Notes: generated by a model not told the origin, from the sequence alone. A stretch of DNA of 64,000 nucleotides from Nocardioides luteus (GCF_000960475.2 NZ_JZDQ02000007.1:116054-180053), one strand, 5' to 3'; numbered from the stretch's first letter, positions 1 through 7,851 are shown. A program made the numbers and translations.

Positions 1-146
1 ACGGCGACGTAGGCGGGCCCCTCGGGAAGGTGCTTGGCGAGCTCGATGATCTCGTGCTCGTGCGAGCCGCGGCCGTGCAGCAGGACCACCAGGGGAGCGT
101 CGGGGTCGGTGCTGCCGTGGCTCGCGACGTGCACCGGCGTGCTCAT
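1..146 (-). CDS. alpha/beta hydrolase (esterase/phospholipase type), 3' part outside window
   Basis: Only the first 48 codons are inside the window, so the gene is truncated by the window edge and not by mutation. The N-terminus runs into a hydrophobic strand followed by HGRGS, which is the oxyanion-hole loop of serine carboxylesterase/phospholipase-type alpha/beta hydrolases. The nucleophile and the rest of the triad are not visible. The ATG overlaps the stop codon of the upstream glyoxalase-family gene by 4 bases (ATGA), so the two are very probably co-transcribed and translationally coupled. In many actinobacteria a hydrolase of this kind is paired with a ring-cleaving-dioxygenase-like VOC protein; substrate is unknown. 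The family call is moderate because only one motif is seen. Confidence 0.6.
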   Translation of the reverse strand, partial: MSTPVHVASHGSTDPDAPLVVLLHGRGSHEHEIIELAKHLPEGPAYVA

Positions 147-652
147 CGGTCTCTCGTCCGGTTCAGCTCGGCGGCCGTACGGACCCCGCTCCAGCGGGCG
201 ACGTCCTTGGCCAGGTCGAGCCGGTCGACGGGAGCGGCGTTCTCGAAGTCGCCCCAGTGTGCTCGGGGCAGCATCCACATCACCTCGAACTCGTTGCCGT
301 CGGGGTCGGCGCCGTAGACGCTCTTGGTGGCGCCGTGGCTGGACTCCCCGGTGAAGGCGCCGAGCTCGGCGAGCGTCATCCGGGCCTGCTCGAGCTCGTC
401 GATCGTGTCGACCTGCCAGGCCAGGTGGTAGAGACCGAGCGAGCCGCGGGGGCGCGGCGGCTGGGCGCCGACCCCGAAGAGGCCGAGGTCGTGGTGGTTG
501 CCGGAGTCGCGCAGCCGCAGGAACGCCGCGTTGGCGCGGGGCTCGCGAGCCATGACCGTCAGCCCGAAGGCAGTCTCGTAGAACGCGATGCTGCGCTCGA
601 GGTCGGAGACGAACAGGACGGCGTGGTTGAGACGTACCGGGTTGACGGTCAT
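143..652 (-). CDS. VOC-family (glyoxalase/extradiol-dioxygenase fold) protein
   Basis: This 169-residue protein has the two-module vicinal-oxygen-chelate pattern. The first beta-alpha-beta module starts at about residue 7 with LNHAVLFVSDLERSIAFY, and the second starts at about residue 90 with GLYHLAWQV and ends with DPDGNEFEVMW. Metal-ligand candidates are His10, His94 and Glu at the end of the second module, which suggests a metal-dependent lyase or dioxygenase of catechol-2,3-dioxygenase type. The protein is short for a full extradiol dioxygenase, so it may instead be a glyoxalase or resistance-type member. It precedes the alpha/beta hydrolase with a 4-base overlap. Its ribosome binding site AAGGAG, six bases before the ATG, sits in a 12-base tandem repeat that duplicates the site. 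Confidence 0.8.
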   Translation of the reverse strand: MTVNPVRLNHAVLFVSDLERSIAFYETAFGLTVMAREPRANAAFLRLRDSGNHHDLGLFGVGAQPPRPRGSLGLYHLAWQVDTIDELEQARMTLAELGAFTGESSHGATKSVYGADPDGNEFEVMWMLPRAHWGDFENAAPVDRLDLAKDVARWSGVRTAAELNRTRDR

Positions 653-682
653 CGTGGGCTCCTTCGTGGGCTCCTTCGTGGG
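653..682. repeat. 12-bp tandem repeat duplicating a Shine-Dalgarno site
   Basis: The unit CGTGGGCTCCTT occurs at 653-664 and again at 665-676, followed by a partial third copy. On the minus strand each unit reads AAGGAGCCCACG, so the glyoxalase-family ATG at 652 is preceded by two perfectly spaced copies of the same ribosome binding site plus spacer. Slippage duplication is the simplest origin. Confidence 0.8.
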
Positions 683-686
683 GCGA

Positions 687-1262
687 TCAGGCGACGACGC
701 CGAAGCCGCCGGTCCAGGAGATCTGCTCGGCCGCGGCGAGGGAGATCTGCAGAAAGCCGAGCGCCTCGAGCTCGCGGGCCCGCTTGAGCGCGCCCGCGTC
801 CATGGCCCGCAGGCCGGCGGAGGTGACGACCTCGGTCAGCGTCGCCTTGGCGTCCGCGTCGTCGCCGGCGATCTGGACGGCCGTCGTCAGGTCACCGACC
901 GTGCCCTGGGCCAGGGTCGCGGCGAAGGTGGTGTTGAACGCCTTCAGTACGCGGGAGTCCGGGAGCGCCGCGGCGATCTCGGCGGTGGCGGAGCCGTCGG
1001 CGGGGACCGTGAGCGAGTCGAAGGTCTCGAAGTTCACCGGGTTGGTGATGTCGACGACGATCTTGCCGGCCAGCTCGGCGCCGCGCTGGGAGACGATCTC
1101 GCTCAGCGCGGGGTAGGGGACGGCGAGCACGACGACCTCGCCGGTCGCGGGAGTGGCGGCGTCCGCCTTGCCGAGCAACTGGACCGAGTGTCCGCCGCGG
1201 CCGGCGACCGCCGCGATGGCCTGACCCATGGTGCCGGTGCCGATGATCGAGATGTCTGTCAT
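687..1262 (-). CDS. NADPH-dependent F420 reductase-like NAD(P)-binding protein
   Basis: This 191-residue protein opens with a Rossmann dinucleotide motif, ISIIGTGTMGQAIA (residues 4-17), and continues with the AVPYPAL and DITNPVNFE segments typical of the NADP-binding domain shared by F420-dependent NADP reductases and their short relatives (known family). It is slightly shorter than true F420:NADP oxidoreductases, and the F420-binding residues cannot be confirmed by eye, so the substrate is open. It is transcribed divergently from a MarR regulator. Three related operator-like boxes lie in the 107-base gap between the two starts, so it is the likely target of that regulator. Confidence 0.75.
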   Translation of the reverse strand: MTDISIIGTGTMGQAIAAVAGRGGHSVQLLGKADAATPATGEVVVLAVPYPALSEIVSQRGAELAGKIVVDITNPVNFETFDSLTVPADGSATAEIAAALPDSRVLKAFNTTFAATLAQGTVGDLTTAVQIAGDDADAKATLTEVVTSAGLRAMDAGALKRARELEALGFLQISLAAAEQISWTGGFGVVA

Positions 1263-1284
1263 GTCGTACTCCTCGGATGAAAGG

Positions 1285-1347
1285 TTGTTGCTACAACAAA
1301 ACTCTCACGGAATGGTTGTAGCGTCAAGTTTTTGGTTGTAGCGACAA
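1285..1347. promoter_or_regulatory. three MarR-type operator boxes in a divergent promoter
   Basis: Three copies of a 12-base near-palindrome lie between the divergent genes: TTGTTGCTACAA (1285-1296), TTGTAGCGTCAA (1316-1327) and TTGTAGCGACAA (1336-1347). The shared form is TTGTnGCnnCAA with outer arms TTGT and ACAA. That the neighbouring MarR protein binds them is inference from position and symmetry. Confidence 0.7.
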
Positions 1348-1369
1348 TCTGGCGGGCTACCATGGAGCC

Positions 1370-1861
1370 GTGGACGATGTCTGGCTGGATGACGAGGAGA
1401 TGGCCGCCTGGCTGCGCCTGATCGCGATCGTGGAGCTGCTTCCCGGGGTGCTCGACTCCCAGCTGCGCCGTGATGCCGGGCTGTCCCACTTCGAGTACTT
1501 CGTCCTGGCGATGCTCTCCGAGTCGGAGGGGCGTACGCTGCGGATGACCGCGCTGGCCCACCGCACCAACTCGACCCTGGCGCGGCTCTCCCATGTGGTG
1601 CGGCGGCTCGAGGACAGGGGCCTGGTGGAGAGGTTCCCGTGCCCGGAGGACGCCCGTGCGACGAACGCCCGGCTCACCGCCGCCGGCTGGGACGCCGTCG
1701 TCGCGGCCGCGCCCGGCCATGTCGCGAACGTACGCGGCAACGTCCTCGACGGGCTGAGTGCCGAGCAGGTCCGGCAGCTGACGGAGATCGGCGACGCGCT
1801 GCTCGCGCGCCTCGACCCGAAGGGCAGGATGACCGCCCTGTATCGGCCCGAGGACTCCTAG
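1370..1861 (+). CDS. MarR-family transcriptional regulator
   Basis: This is a 163-residue winged-helix regulator of normal MarR length. The DNA-binding region spans about residues 45-100, where LSHFEYFVLAMLSES is followed by the recognition stretch LAHRTNSTLARLSHVVRRLEDRGLVER and the wing ending in a DARATNARLTAAG signature close to the family's DGR-x4-LT pattern. A GTG start is used because no upstream in-frame ATG fits. It is divergent from the F420-reductase-like gene, and the three TTGTnGCnnCAA boxes in front of it predict autoregulation and control of that neighbour. Such regulators usually respond to phenolics or oxidants; the ligand is not inferable here. Confidence 0.85.
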   Translation: MDDVWLDDEEMAAWLRLIAIVELLPGVLDSQLRRDAGLSHFEYFVLAMLSESEGRTLRMTALAHRTNSTLARLSHVVRRLEDRGLVERFPCPEDARATNARLTAAGWDAVVAAAPGHVANVRGNVLDGLSAEQVRQLTEIGDALLARLDPKGRMTALYRPEDS

Positions 1862-1903
1862 GCGCCACCCCCCCTGGGCCAAGGGCGGGGACTTCTGTAT
1901 CCC

Positions 1904-1933
1904 TTGACATGAAACCAAATGGTTTCCTATTGT
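1904..1933 (+). promoter_or_regulatory. promoter with operator palindrome between -35 and -10
   Basis: TTGACA (1904-1909) and TATTGT (1928-1933) are separated by 18 bases. The spacer holds a perfect inverted repeat, GAAACCA-AA-TGGTTTC (1911-1926). Transcription would begin around 1940, at or next to the GTG at 1941, so the message may be leaderless. A repressor bound to the palindrome would block RNA polymerase directly; the ArsR-like protein encoded downstream is the obvious candidate. Confidence 0.65.
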
Positions 1934-1940
1934 GGCTCGC

Positions 1941-2699
1941 GTGGAACAGGTGTTTCGAGCTCTTGGTGACCCGACTCGGCGGGCGCTGCTCGATGCACTG
2001 CTGCAGGAGGACGGGCAGACGCTCTCCTCGCTGGTGAGCCGCCACTCCATGACCCGCCCGGCGGTGGCCAAACACCTGGCGATCCTCGAGGAGGCAGGCC
2101 TGGTGGCCGTCGCCCGCAGGGGACGCGAGAAGCACCACTTCCTCAACGTGGTGCCGATCCGCGAGATCCACGACCGCTGGGTGACCAAATACACCGAGAC
2201 CTGGGCGAGCGGCCTCGCCGAGCTCAAACGAGACCTGGAGCGCACGATGGAGAAAGTCTTCGAGATCTACATCCGCACCACGCCGGAGCGACTGTGGGAG
2301 GCGATCACCGACCCGCAGATCCGCGCGAAGTACCACTTCGGCGCCAGCGTGCACTCCGAGTGGACCCCCGGATCGGCCTTCACGATGGTCCACCCGGGCT
2401 CGGAGGGACCGCTCGCGGAGGGCGAGAACATCGTCGTGGAGCCGCCGACGCGGCTCGTCCAGTCGATGCGCACGCTCTGGTCCGAGGCCGCCGAGGAGCA
2501 GGGCACCACGCGCGTGACCTGGGAGATCGAGCCCGTCGGCGACTCCTGCCGCCTCACCGTGACCCACGACCAGCTGCGCGGCGACGCGCCCCCCGAGCTC
2601 TACGGCGGCTGGCCCATGATCCTGTCCGGCCTCAAGACGTGGCTGGAGACGGGGGAGACCCTGACCACTCCGGGATCACAGATGTACGGCCCCAGCTGA
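1941..2699 (+). CDS. ArsR-type regulator fused to an SRPBCC (AHSA1/START-like) domain
   Basis: The 252-residue protein joins two domains. Residues 1-75 are an ArsR winged helix, starting [20 protein letters not shown] and including the recognition helix around [19 protein letters not shown]. Residues 95-250 are an AHSA1-type SRPBCC ligand-binding barrel, with the [14 protein letters not shown] start and the closing [17 protein letters not shown] helix. In this family the two halves are more often adjacent genes, so the fusion suggests a one-component sensor. The GTG at 1941 is preferred because it matches the family N-terminus and the predicted transcription start; a GTG at 1932 would add three residues. 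It lies upstream of a VOC protein and a DUF1905 protein and probably controls that operon and itself through the palindrome at 1911-1926. Confidence 0.85.
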   Translation: MEQVFRALGDPTRRALLDALLQEDGQTLSSLVSRHSMTRPAVAKHLAILEEAGLVAVARRGREKHHFLNVVPIREIHDRWVTKYTETWASGLAELKRDLERTMEKVFEIYIRTTPERLWEAITDPQIRAKYHFGASVHSEWTPGSAFTMVHPGSEGPLAEGENIVVEPPTRLVQSMRTLWSEAAEEQGTTRVTWEIEPVGDSCRLTVTHDQLRGDAPPELYGGWPMILSGLKTWLETGETLTTPGSQMYGPS

Positions 2700-2732
2700 C
2701 GCCGATCGACGTCAGCGACCGAGAGGAACCCC

Positions 2733-3101
2733 ATGAGCACCATCACCGATATCCGCACCGTCGGCATCACCGTCGCCGACCAGGACGAGGCCATCGCCTT
2801 CTACCGCGACACGCTGGGCTTCGACGTACGACTCGACGTCGACGGGCCGACCCGCTGGATCGAGGTCGCCCCGGTCGGCGCCGACGTCTCCCTCGCCCTC
2901 GTCGCCGGGGATCGCCCGGCAGCGGAGGTCACCGAGACCGGCATCCGGTTCAACGTCCCCGACGCCGCCGCCGAGCGCGACGCGCTCGGCTCTCGTGGCG
3001 TGAGCGTCGGCGAGCTGCTGACGTGGCCGGGTGTACCGCCCATGTTCACCTTCGACGACACCGACGGGAACCGCTTCGTGATCATCGAGCAGGCGTCATG
3101 A
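2733..3101 (+). CDS. VOC-family (glyoxalase-like) protein
   Basis: This is a 122-residue single-chain VOC protein. It starts [20 protein letters not shown] and ends in the second-module signature [15 protein letters not shown]. The first motif has Gly where metal-binding family members usually carry His, so metal binding is uncertain, and a non-enzymatic binding role is possible. It follows the ArsR-SRPBCC gene by 33 bases and its stop overlaps the start of the DUF1905 gene (ATGA). That three-gene arrangement of ArsR, SRPBCC and VOC functions is common in actinobacteria, where the physiological substrate is mostly unknown. An AGGAA ribosome binding site lies a few bases before the ATG. Confidence 0.8.
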   Translation: MSTITDIRTVGITVADQDEAIAFYRDTLGFDVRLDVDGPTRWIEVAPVGADVSLALVAGDRPAAEVTETGIRFNVPDAAAERDALGSRGVSVGELLTWPGVPPMFTFDDTDGNRFVIIEQAS

Positions 3102-3373
3102 GCACCCCGATCGACAAGACCTTCACCGCGACCCTGACCCAGAGCGAGGCGAAGGGTGGCTGGACGTACGTCGTCACCGACTGGACCGCGGACTTCTTCG
3201 GCACCCGGGGCCTGGTCAAGGTCTCCGGGCGGATCGACGACCTCCCCTTCCAGGCCTCCTTCATGGCGCTGGGCGACGGCACCCACAAGCTGCCGCTCAA
3301 GGCCGAGCTCCGCGAGGCGCTCGGCAAGTCCGCCGGCGACTCCGTCACCATCCATCTGACCGAGCGCCGCTGA
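3098..3373 (+). CDS. DUF1905 family protein
   Basis: This 91-residue protein matches the DUF1905 pattern: a beta-rich core with GWTYVVTDW, a [17 protein letters not shown] strand pair and a C-terminal [20 protein letters not shown] segment. The DUF1905 fold is a small double-psi-like barrel of unknown biochemical role (family knowledge). The chosen ATG overlaps the preceding glyoxalase-like stop by 4 bases, consistent with coupling. Its 3' end overlaps the convergently transcribed TetR gene by 29 bases, so both strands are coding in 3345-3373. Confidence 0.8.
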   Translation: MSTPIDKTFTATLTQSEAKGGWTYVVTDWTADFFGTRGLVKVSGRIDDLPFQASFMALGDGTHKLPLKAELREALGKSAGDSVTIHLTERR

Positions 3374-3968
3374 GATCGGTCTGGCTCAGGTAGCCCGCGG
3401 TGAGCGCGACCATCTCCTCGAGCACCGCCTCACGCGGGTAGGGCGGTCGGTCGAGCACCCAGCGCAGCGCGATGTTCTCCATGGCCACCACCAGCACCCA
3501 CGCGGTGAGCTGCGCGTCGGGGCGGGTCCTCGCGACCGCCCCGGCGTGCAGATAGGCGGCGGTGAGATCGCGTACGCGGGTGACGAGTGCGGCGTGGCGG
3601 TCGCGGTTGCGGGAGGCGGGGAGCTCTTCGGTCAGGACGCGCAGGAGGGTCGGATCCTGCTCCAGCCCGGCGAGCAGCGCGTCGGCGACCGACCGGATCG
3701 CCGGCGTGCCGGTGGTGTTCGTCTGCAGCGCCAGCGCCGAGGCGGTGCGCTCGGAGACGTCCTCCCAGTAGCGGCTGATCACGATGTCGAGGATCGAGGC
3801 CTTGTCGGCGAAGTACTGGTAGAGCGAGCCGGGACTGATCCCGGCGGCGGCCGCGACGCGGTTGGTCGAGAACGCCTCGTAGCCGTCGTCGACCAGCACC
3901 TGCCGCCCGGCCGCCAGGATGCGCTCGACCGTCGCCTTCGAGCGGGCCTGGGTGGGTGTCTTGCGCAC
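3345..3968 (-). CDS. TetR-family transcriptional regulator
   Basis: This is a 207-residue TetR regulator. The helix-turn-helix spans about residues 10-57, with [17 protein letters not shown] and the recognition helix [17 protein letters not shown]. The C-terminal helical ligand domain ends with an alanine-rich segment. It uses a GTG start and is divergent from the MpaB-type oxygenase gene, whose expression it probably controls. A small inverted repeat, GCGAG-N6-CTCGC (4000-4015), lies between the two starts. The 3' end overlaps the DUF1905 gene tail by 29 bases in the convergent direction. Confidence 0.85.
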   Translation of the reverse strand: MRKTPTQARSKATVERILAAGRQVLVDDGYEAFSTNRVAAAAGISPGSLYQYFADKASILDIVISRYWEDVSERTASALALQTNTTGTPAIRSVADALLAGLEQDPTLLRVLTEELPASRNRDRHAALVTRVRDLTAAYLHAGAVARTRPDAQLTAWVLVVAMENIALRWVLDRPPYPREAVLEEMVALTAGYLSQTDLSGARSDGW

Positions 3969-3999
3969 GGGCTCAGACTAGGTGGAACGCGAATTGAAA

Positions 4000-4015
4000 G
4001 CGAGCTCCTGCTCGC
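4000..4015. promoter_or_regulatory. inverted repeat, possible TetR operator
   Basis: GCGAG-CTCCTG-CTCGC is a 5-6-5 inverted repeat in the intergenic region between the TetR gene and the oxygenase gene. Its place and symmetry suit a TetR operator, but the arms are short and could occur by chance in GC-rich DNA. Confidence 0.35.
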
Positions 4016-4029
4016 ATCACGCTGGAGGT

Positions 4030-5304
4030 ATGACCACACTCGCGCAGCAGGGCATCCAACCCGCCGGTTTCCCGACCCGTTTCCGTGAAGGCGAGGCGCG
4101 TGGGCGCCGTCTCGGCCGGCCGTTGCGCCTCCTGGGGCGCATCGACGAGGTCGACGAGGAGCTGATGGAGCGGATCGGGCGGGCGTTCGGCGAGCGGGAC
4201 GAGGCCGGCGCACGGCTGGCGGAGGCGATCCGGATGCGAGCCGGAGCGCCGGGCAAGGTCACGATGGGCCAGCTGCGTACGGCTCTCGAGCACGGCGTCG
4301 CGGCGGTGGAGTCGCCGCCGCCGGCGCTCGCTGAGTTCTTCGCCCAGGTCGAGGCCACTCCGGACTGGGTCGACTGGGGCCTGGTCGACGAGGGCGGCCG
4401 CGTGTTCGCACGACTGGGGCAGAACGCGGCCGACGTGCTCCTGCAGCTCTCGCTGATCAGCGGCTACCGGTTCGGCGGCCCGCCCGACCTGCTCGTGGCC
4501 ACCGGCGGTCTGACCGGCAGCACCACCCGGCGGCGCCTGGGCGAGACCCAGCACTGGGCGGTGAGCCTGCGCCGGCCGGGCGCGCTCCGGCCACCGGGCT
4601 CGGGCTCGGGCTCGGATTCGAGCTCGGGGGAGGCGTGGCGGCTCACCGTCCACGTACGGGCCATGCATGCGCTGGTGAACGCCGGGTTCGAGCAGCGATG
4701 GGACGCCGGCAGGTGGGGGCTGCCGATCAACCAAGCCGACCAGGCAGCCACGCTGGGCCTGTTCGACGGCGTACTCATCATCGGGTGCCGGGCGCTGGGT
4801 GTGCCGATCTCCCGGCAGGACGCCCGGGCGCTGATGCATCTGTGGAAGTACGTCGGCTGGCTGATGGGTGTCGACGAGGACTTCCTCGTCGACGACGAGT
4901 GGGAGCGGCACCGGATCAACTACCACGTGCTGCTCGCCCAGGCGGCGATCTCCGAGGCCGGTCCACAGCTCGCGCAGGCGGCGGTCCGGGTCCAGCGCGA
5001 GCGCCGGTATCCGGGCTGGCCGAGCCGTCTGCAGCGGGTGCGTGGCTGGTACGAGACCGAGCGGCTGCTCTCGATGCTGACCGTCTTCCTCGGGGTCAGG
5101 TCGATGCGCGAGCTCGGTCTGCCGACGAGGCCGCCGTGGGCGCACGCGTACGTGGTGCCGCTGAACGTGGTCAGGTATCGGGTCCTCGGCAGGACTGCGA
5201 AGGGCCGGGATCGCCTGGAGAGGCGTGGCCGGCGACAGGCAGATGCGCTGCTGGCCGGCTACTTCGGCGGTGAGCGCGCCTCGGTCGGGAACCTCCCGGA
5301 GTGA
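4030..5304 (+). CDS. MpaB-type (DUF2236) oxygenase family protein
   Basis: This is a 424-residue protein of the DUF2236/MpaB oxygenase family, relatives of latex-clearing protein that often bind haem (family knowledge). Visible landmarks are WVDWGLVDEGGRVFARLGQNAADV (about 105-130), GGLTGSTTRRRLGET with the following H-W pair, and LMHLWKYVGWLMGVDEDFLV (about 260-285). That last block plus HRINYH holds the conserved histidine candidates. A serine/glycine-rich low-complexity stretch near residue 190 (GSGSGSDSSSG) interrupts the fold and looks like a loop expansion. The ATG at 4030 is closer to the family N-terminus; an in-frame ATG at 3982 would add 16 residues. It is divergent from the TetR gene. 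Substrate unknown. Confidence 0.75.
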   Translation: MTTLAQQGIQPAGFPTRFREGEARGRRLGRPLRLLGRIDEVDEELMERIGRAFGERDEAGARLAEAIRMRAGAPGKVTMGQLRTALEHGVAAVESPPPALAEFFAQVEATPDWVDWGLVDEGGRVFARLGQNAADVLLQLSLISGYRFGGPPDLLVATGGLTGSTTRRRLGETQHWAVSLRRPGALRPPGSGSGSDSSSGEAWRLTVHVRAMHALVNAGFEQRWDAGRWGLPINQADQAATLGLFDGVLIIGCRALGVPISRQDARALMHLWKYVGWLMGVDEDFLVDDEWERHRINYHVLLAQAAISEAGPQLAQAAVRVQRERRYPGWPSRLQRVRGWYETERLLSMLTVFLGVRSMRELGLPTRPPWAHAYVVPLNVVRYRVLGRTAKGRDRLERRGRRQADALLAGYFGGERASVGNLPE

Positions 5305-5308
5305 GCGG

Positions 5309-5884
5309 TCAGTCCTTACCGGGAGGAGTCAGGGCGGACTGCACCGTGTCGTCGATCAGCGCGGCCGCGTCGGTCGCCTTGATCTCGCCGCGGTAGACGG
5401 CGCCGGAGGCGGCGTGGAGGACGCTCTGGAGCAGGGTGAGCTGCCACTGGAGCGGCTGGTCGTCGCGGAAGCTGCCGTCGCGGCGACCGCGCTCCATCAG
5501 CGGCTTCCAGCGGTCCATCAGCCCGAGGTGAACCGCCTGGAACTGCTCGTGGGGCATGCTCTGCTCGGCCGCGACGATCAGGGCACCGTACTGCTGGGTC
5601 AGCCGCCACGACGCCTCGAGGAGGTTGCTGAGCGCGGTGCGCGGATCGCCGTCGAGGTCGACCGCAGCGAGCGCCTCGTCGGTCTGCTGGATGGCGCGCT
5701 CGACGACCTGGGTGACGAGCGTCGAGCGGGACTCGAAGTGGCCGTAGAGGGTGACCCGGCCGACGCCGGCCGCCTTCGCGATCTCGGCGACGCTGACGTC
5801 GGGATCACGGGCGAGGCAGGCCGTCGCCGCATCCATGATCGACTCGATGTTCTTGCGCGCATCGGCACGCTTTGCGGTCGTCAC
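5309..5884 (-). CDS. TetR-family regulator, last gene of the MFS efflux operon
   Basis: This is a 191-residue TetR protein. The helix-turn-helix (about residues 10-55) contains VSVAEIAKAAGVGRVTLYGHFESRSTLV. The remaining helices form the ligand domain, including a WRLTQQYGALIVAAEQ segment. The GTG at 5884 is chosen because GGGAGG lies 9 bases upstream; longer in-frame extensions lack support. It is read in the same direction as, and 28 bases after, a small membrane protein and the MFS transporter. It therefore probably closes a three-gene autoregulated efflux operon controlled at the perfect inverted repeat at 7805-7851. Confidence 0.8.
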   Translation of the reverse strand: MTTAKRADARKNIESIMDAATACLARDPDVSVAEIAKAAGVGRVTLYGHFESRSTLVTQVVERAIQQTDEALAAVDLDGDPRTALSNLLEASWRLTQQYGALIVAAEQSMPHEQFQAVHLGLMDRWKPLMERGRRDGSFRDDQPLQWQLTLLQSVLHAASGAVYRGEIKATDAAALIDDTVQSALTPPGKD

Positions 5885-5912
5885 GGCCGGAACCTCCCAC
5901 GAGATGGTGACC

Positions 5913-6377
5913 TCAGGATATCGGTCGAGCCTCGCCGTCCTCCGCGCACACCGCCTGGGCGTGGTGAGCGTGGGAGACGGCGTATTCACCGGGGCGGGCG
6001 AGCATCGCGGCGAGCATGAGGACCAGCATGAGCACGTGGCCGAGCAGCATCAGGCCGTCGGCATCGATGGCCCCGAGCCACAGGAGCGGGAACAGGACGA
6101 CGAAGCCTGCGTACATCGCGGCTGACATCTCCACGACCGGCCGCCAGCCGTGTCCGCGGAAGCGCATCCAGGCGGCCATCGGGATGACCATCGTGGTGGC
6201 CATGACGAGCGACTCGACGTCGGTGCGGTGCGCCCAGGCGTCCGTGGGCAGGCCGGCGGTGGCGAGCATCCAGAGCGGGTAGAGCAGCATCATCCCGACG
6301 ACCATCGCGACGATCATCTGGAGGTAGTGGAGCGCGAACGTCCGCGCGCGGGATCTGGGGCGGTGGGTGGTGGTCAT
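5913..6377 (-). CDS. small four-helix membrane protein of unknown function
   Basis: This 154-residue hydrophobic protein has about four transmembrane helices: residues 15-37 (IVAMVVGMMLLYPLWMLAT), 55-75 (MATTMVIPMAAWM), 85-105 and 110-130 (GHVLMLVLMLAAML). The tail is histidine-rich (HAHHAQ). I do not recognise a named family with certainty; similar actinobacterial proteins are generally annotated as hypothetical or, doubtfully, flagellar. The ATG overlaps the MFS transporter stop by 4 bases, so it is made together with the pump and may assist it. The next gene, 28 bases on, is the TetR regulator. Confidence 0.7.
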   Translation of the reverse strand: MTTTHRPRSRARTFALHYLQMIVAMVVGMMLLYPLWMLATAGLPTDAWAHRTDVESLVMATTMVIPMAAWMRFRGHGWRPVVEMSAAMYAGFVVLFPLLWLGAIDADGLMLLGHVLMLVLMLAAMLARPGEYAVSHAHHAQAVCAEDGEARPIS

Positions 6378-7783
6378 GACGCGGTCTCCTGGTAGGTGGT
6401 GGGGGAGGCGGTGCGGCCCGGGATGAGTGCCCCGGCGAGGACGGCGGCGAGCGCGGCGATGACGGCGGCGACCAGATAGGCCCTCTCGAAGCCGGCCGTG
6501 CTTCCGTCGACGAGGCTGGCCGCGGCGACTCCGGACATCACCGCGGCGCCGAGGGAGGCACCGAGCTCGTGGAAGGTGCTCAGGATGCCGGAGGCGACGC
6601 CGGCGAGATGGGGTTCGACCTGGCTCAACGCTGTGGCCGCCGCGACCACGAAGAGGACACCGAGGCCGGCCGAGCCGACGCTGACCGCGACCACGGTGGT
6701 CGGCGTGGTCATGCTGATCGCGGGTACGACCAGCCCGGCCCCGGCGATGAGGAGCCCGGCCATGCCGAGGGTGCGTGCGCCGAGGCGGCCGACGAGCCGG
6801 CCGGCCAGCTGCGCGCCGACCATGGTCGCGGCCGCGACGGGCAAAAACAGCAGTCCGGTCGTGAGTGGACCGTGCCCGGCCACGCCCTGCAGATAGAACG
6901 TCCCGAGGAAGAACACCGCGACCATCAGCCCGGTCGCCACGAACAGCACGAACGTGCCGGACAGCACCGGTCGCCGGGTGACCAGTGCCGGGTCGATCAG
7001 CGGGTGTCGCGTACGCCGCAACCATCCGGCCAGGAGGGCGTAGCCGAGGATCCCGGCGACGAGGAGCGCGGCCGTGCCGGGCGAGGTCCAGCCGCCGTCG
7101 CCGGCCTCGATGAAGCCGAGGATCAGCAGCCCCGTGGAGGCGGTGACGATCAGCGCGCCGACGAGGTCGAGGCGTACGTCGCCTCCCCAGGTGGGCAGCG
7201 CGGGGAGCTGCCGGGCGAGCAAGGTCGCCACGACGACGCCGACGGGAACGTTGATCAGGAAGACCCACTCCCAGCCCGGCCCTGCGGTCAGCGCGCCGCC
7301 GAGAAGCACGCCGATGGCCGCCCCGCCGGCGCCGAGTGCCGACCAGATCCCGAGCGCGCGGTTGCGCTCCTCGCCGTCGAAGAGCCGGACCACGATCGAC
7401 AGCGCCGCGGGGGAGAGCATGGCGGCCCCGATCCCTTGCGCGATCCGCCCGCCGATCGCCAGCTCGGCGCTGGTGGCGAGACCGGTGGCCAAGGAGGCGA
7501 GGGTGAAGGTGGAGAGTCCTGCGAGCACGACCGGTTTGGGGCCGAACAGGTCGGCGGACCGGCCGCCGAGCAGCATCAACCCACCGAACGCGAGCGTGTA
7601 CGCGCTCACCACCCAGGTCAGCGCGTCTCGCCCCAGACCGAGGTCGGCACCCATGTGCGGCAGCGCGATCGCCACCACGGTGACGTCCAGGATGAGCATG
7701 AACTGCGCCAGCCCGAGGAGTCCGAGCAGGCGCCATCGGCGCGGATCGGCTGATCGGGCGGTGGCTTCGTCGGTGGTGGTCAT
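6374..7783 (-). CDS. MFS drug:H+ antiporter, DHA2 (14-helix) type
   Basis: This is a 469-residue major-facilitator transporter of the EmrB/QacA type. The first helix carries the DHA2 motif LDVTVVAIALPHMGADLG (about 28-45). The cytoplasmic loop GGRSADLFGPKPVV is motif A, and about 14 hydrophobic segments follow, including GPGWEWVFLINVPVG. Multidrug or metabolite efflux is the family function; the substrate is unknown. The ATG at 7783 follows an AGGAGG site at good distance and is preferred over an upstream in-frame ATG. Genes for a small membrane protein and a TetR regulator follow with overlap or a short gap. A 17-bp perfect inverted repeat upstream is the likely TetR operator. Confidence 0.9.
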   Translation of the reverse strand: MTTTDEATARSADPRRWRLLGLLGLAQFMLILDVTVVAIALPHMGADLGLGRDALTWVVSAYTLAFGGLMLLGGRSADLFGPKPVVLAGLSTFTLASLATGLATSAELAIGGRIAQGIGAAMLSPAALSIVVRLFDGEERNRALGIWSALGAGGAAIGVLLGGALTAGPGWEWVFLINVPVGVVVATLLARQLPALPTWGGDVRLDLVGALIVTASTGLLILGFIEAGDGGWTSPGTAALLVAGILGYALLAGWLRRTRHPLIDPALVTRRPVLSGTFVLFVATGLMVAVFFLGTFYLQGVAGHGPLTTGLLFLPVAAATMVGAQLAGRLVGRLGARTLGMAGLLIAGAGLVVPAISMTTPTTVVAVSVGSAGLGVLFVVAAATALSQVEPHLAGVASGILSTFHELGASLGAAVMSGVAAASLVDGSTAGFERAYLVAAVIAALAAVLAGALIPGRTASPTTYQETAS

Positions 7784-7804
7784 GGGCCCTCCTGAATGGC
7801 GCAA

Positions 7805-7851
7805 GTCGTACATCGGTGTTCATGATATTAACTCGAACACCGATGTACGAC
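7805..7851. promoter_or_regulatory. 17-bp perfect inverted repeat operator in front of the MFS operon
   Basis: The arms GTCGTACATCGGTGTTC (7805-7821) and GAACACCGATGTACGAC (7835-7851) are perfectly complementary with a 13-base spacer. The spacer is AT-rich and on the minus strand contains TAATAT, a plausible -10 element for the transporter operon. The repeat lies between the divergent transporter and dodecin genes, so a bound dimer pair could govern both. Assignment to the TetR encoded at 5309-5884 is inference. Confidence 0.75.
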
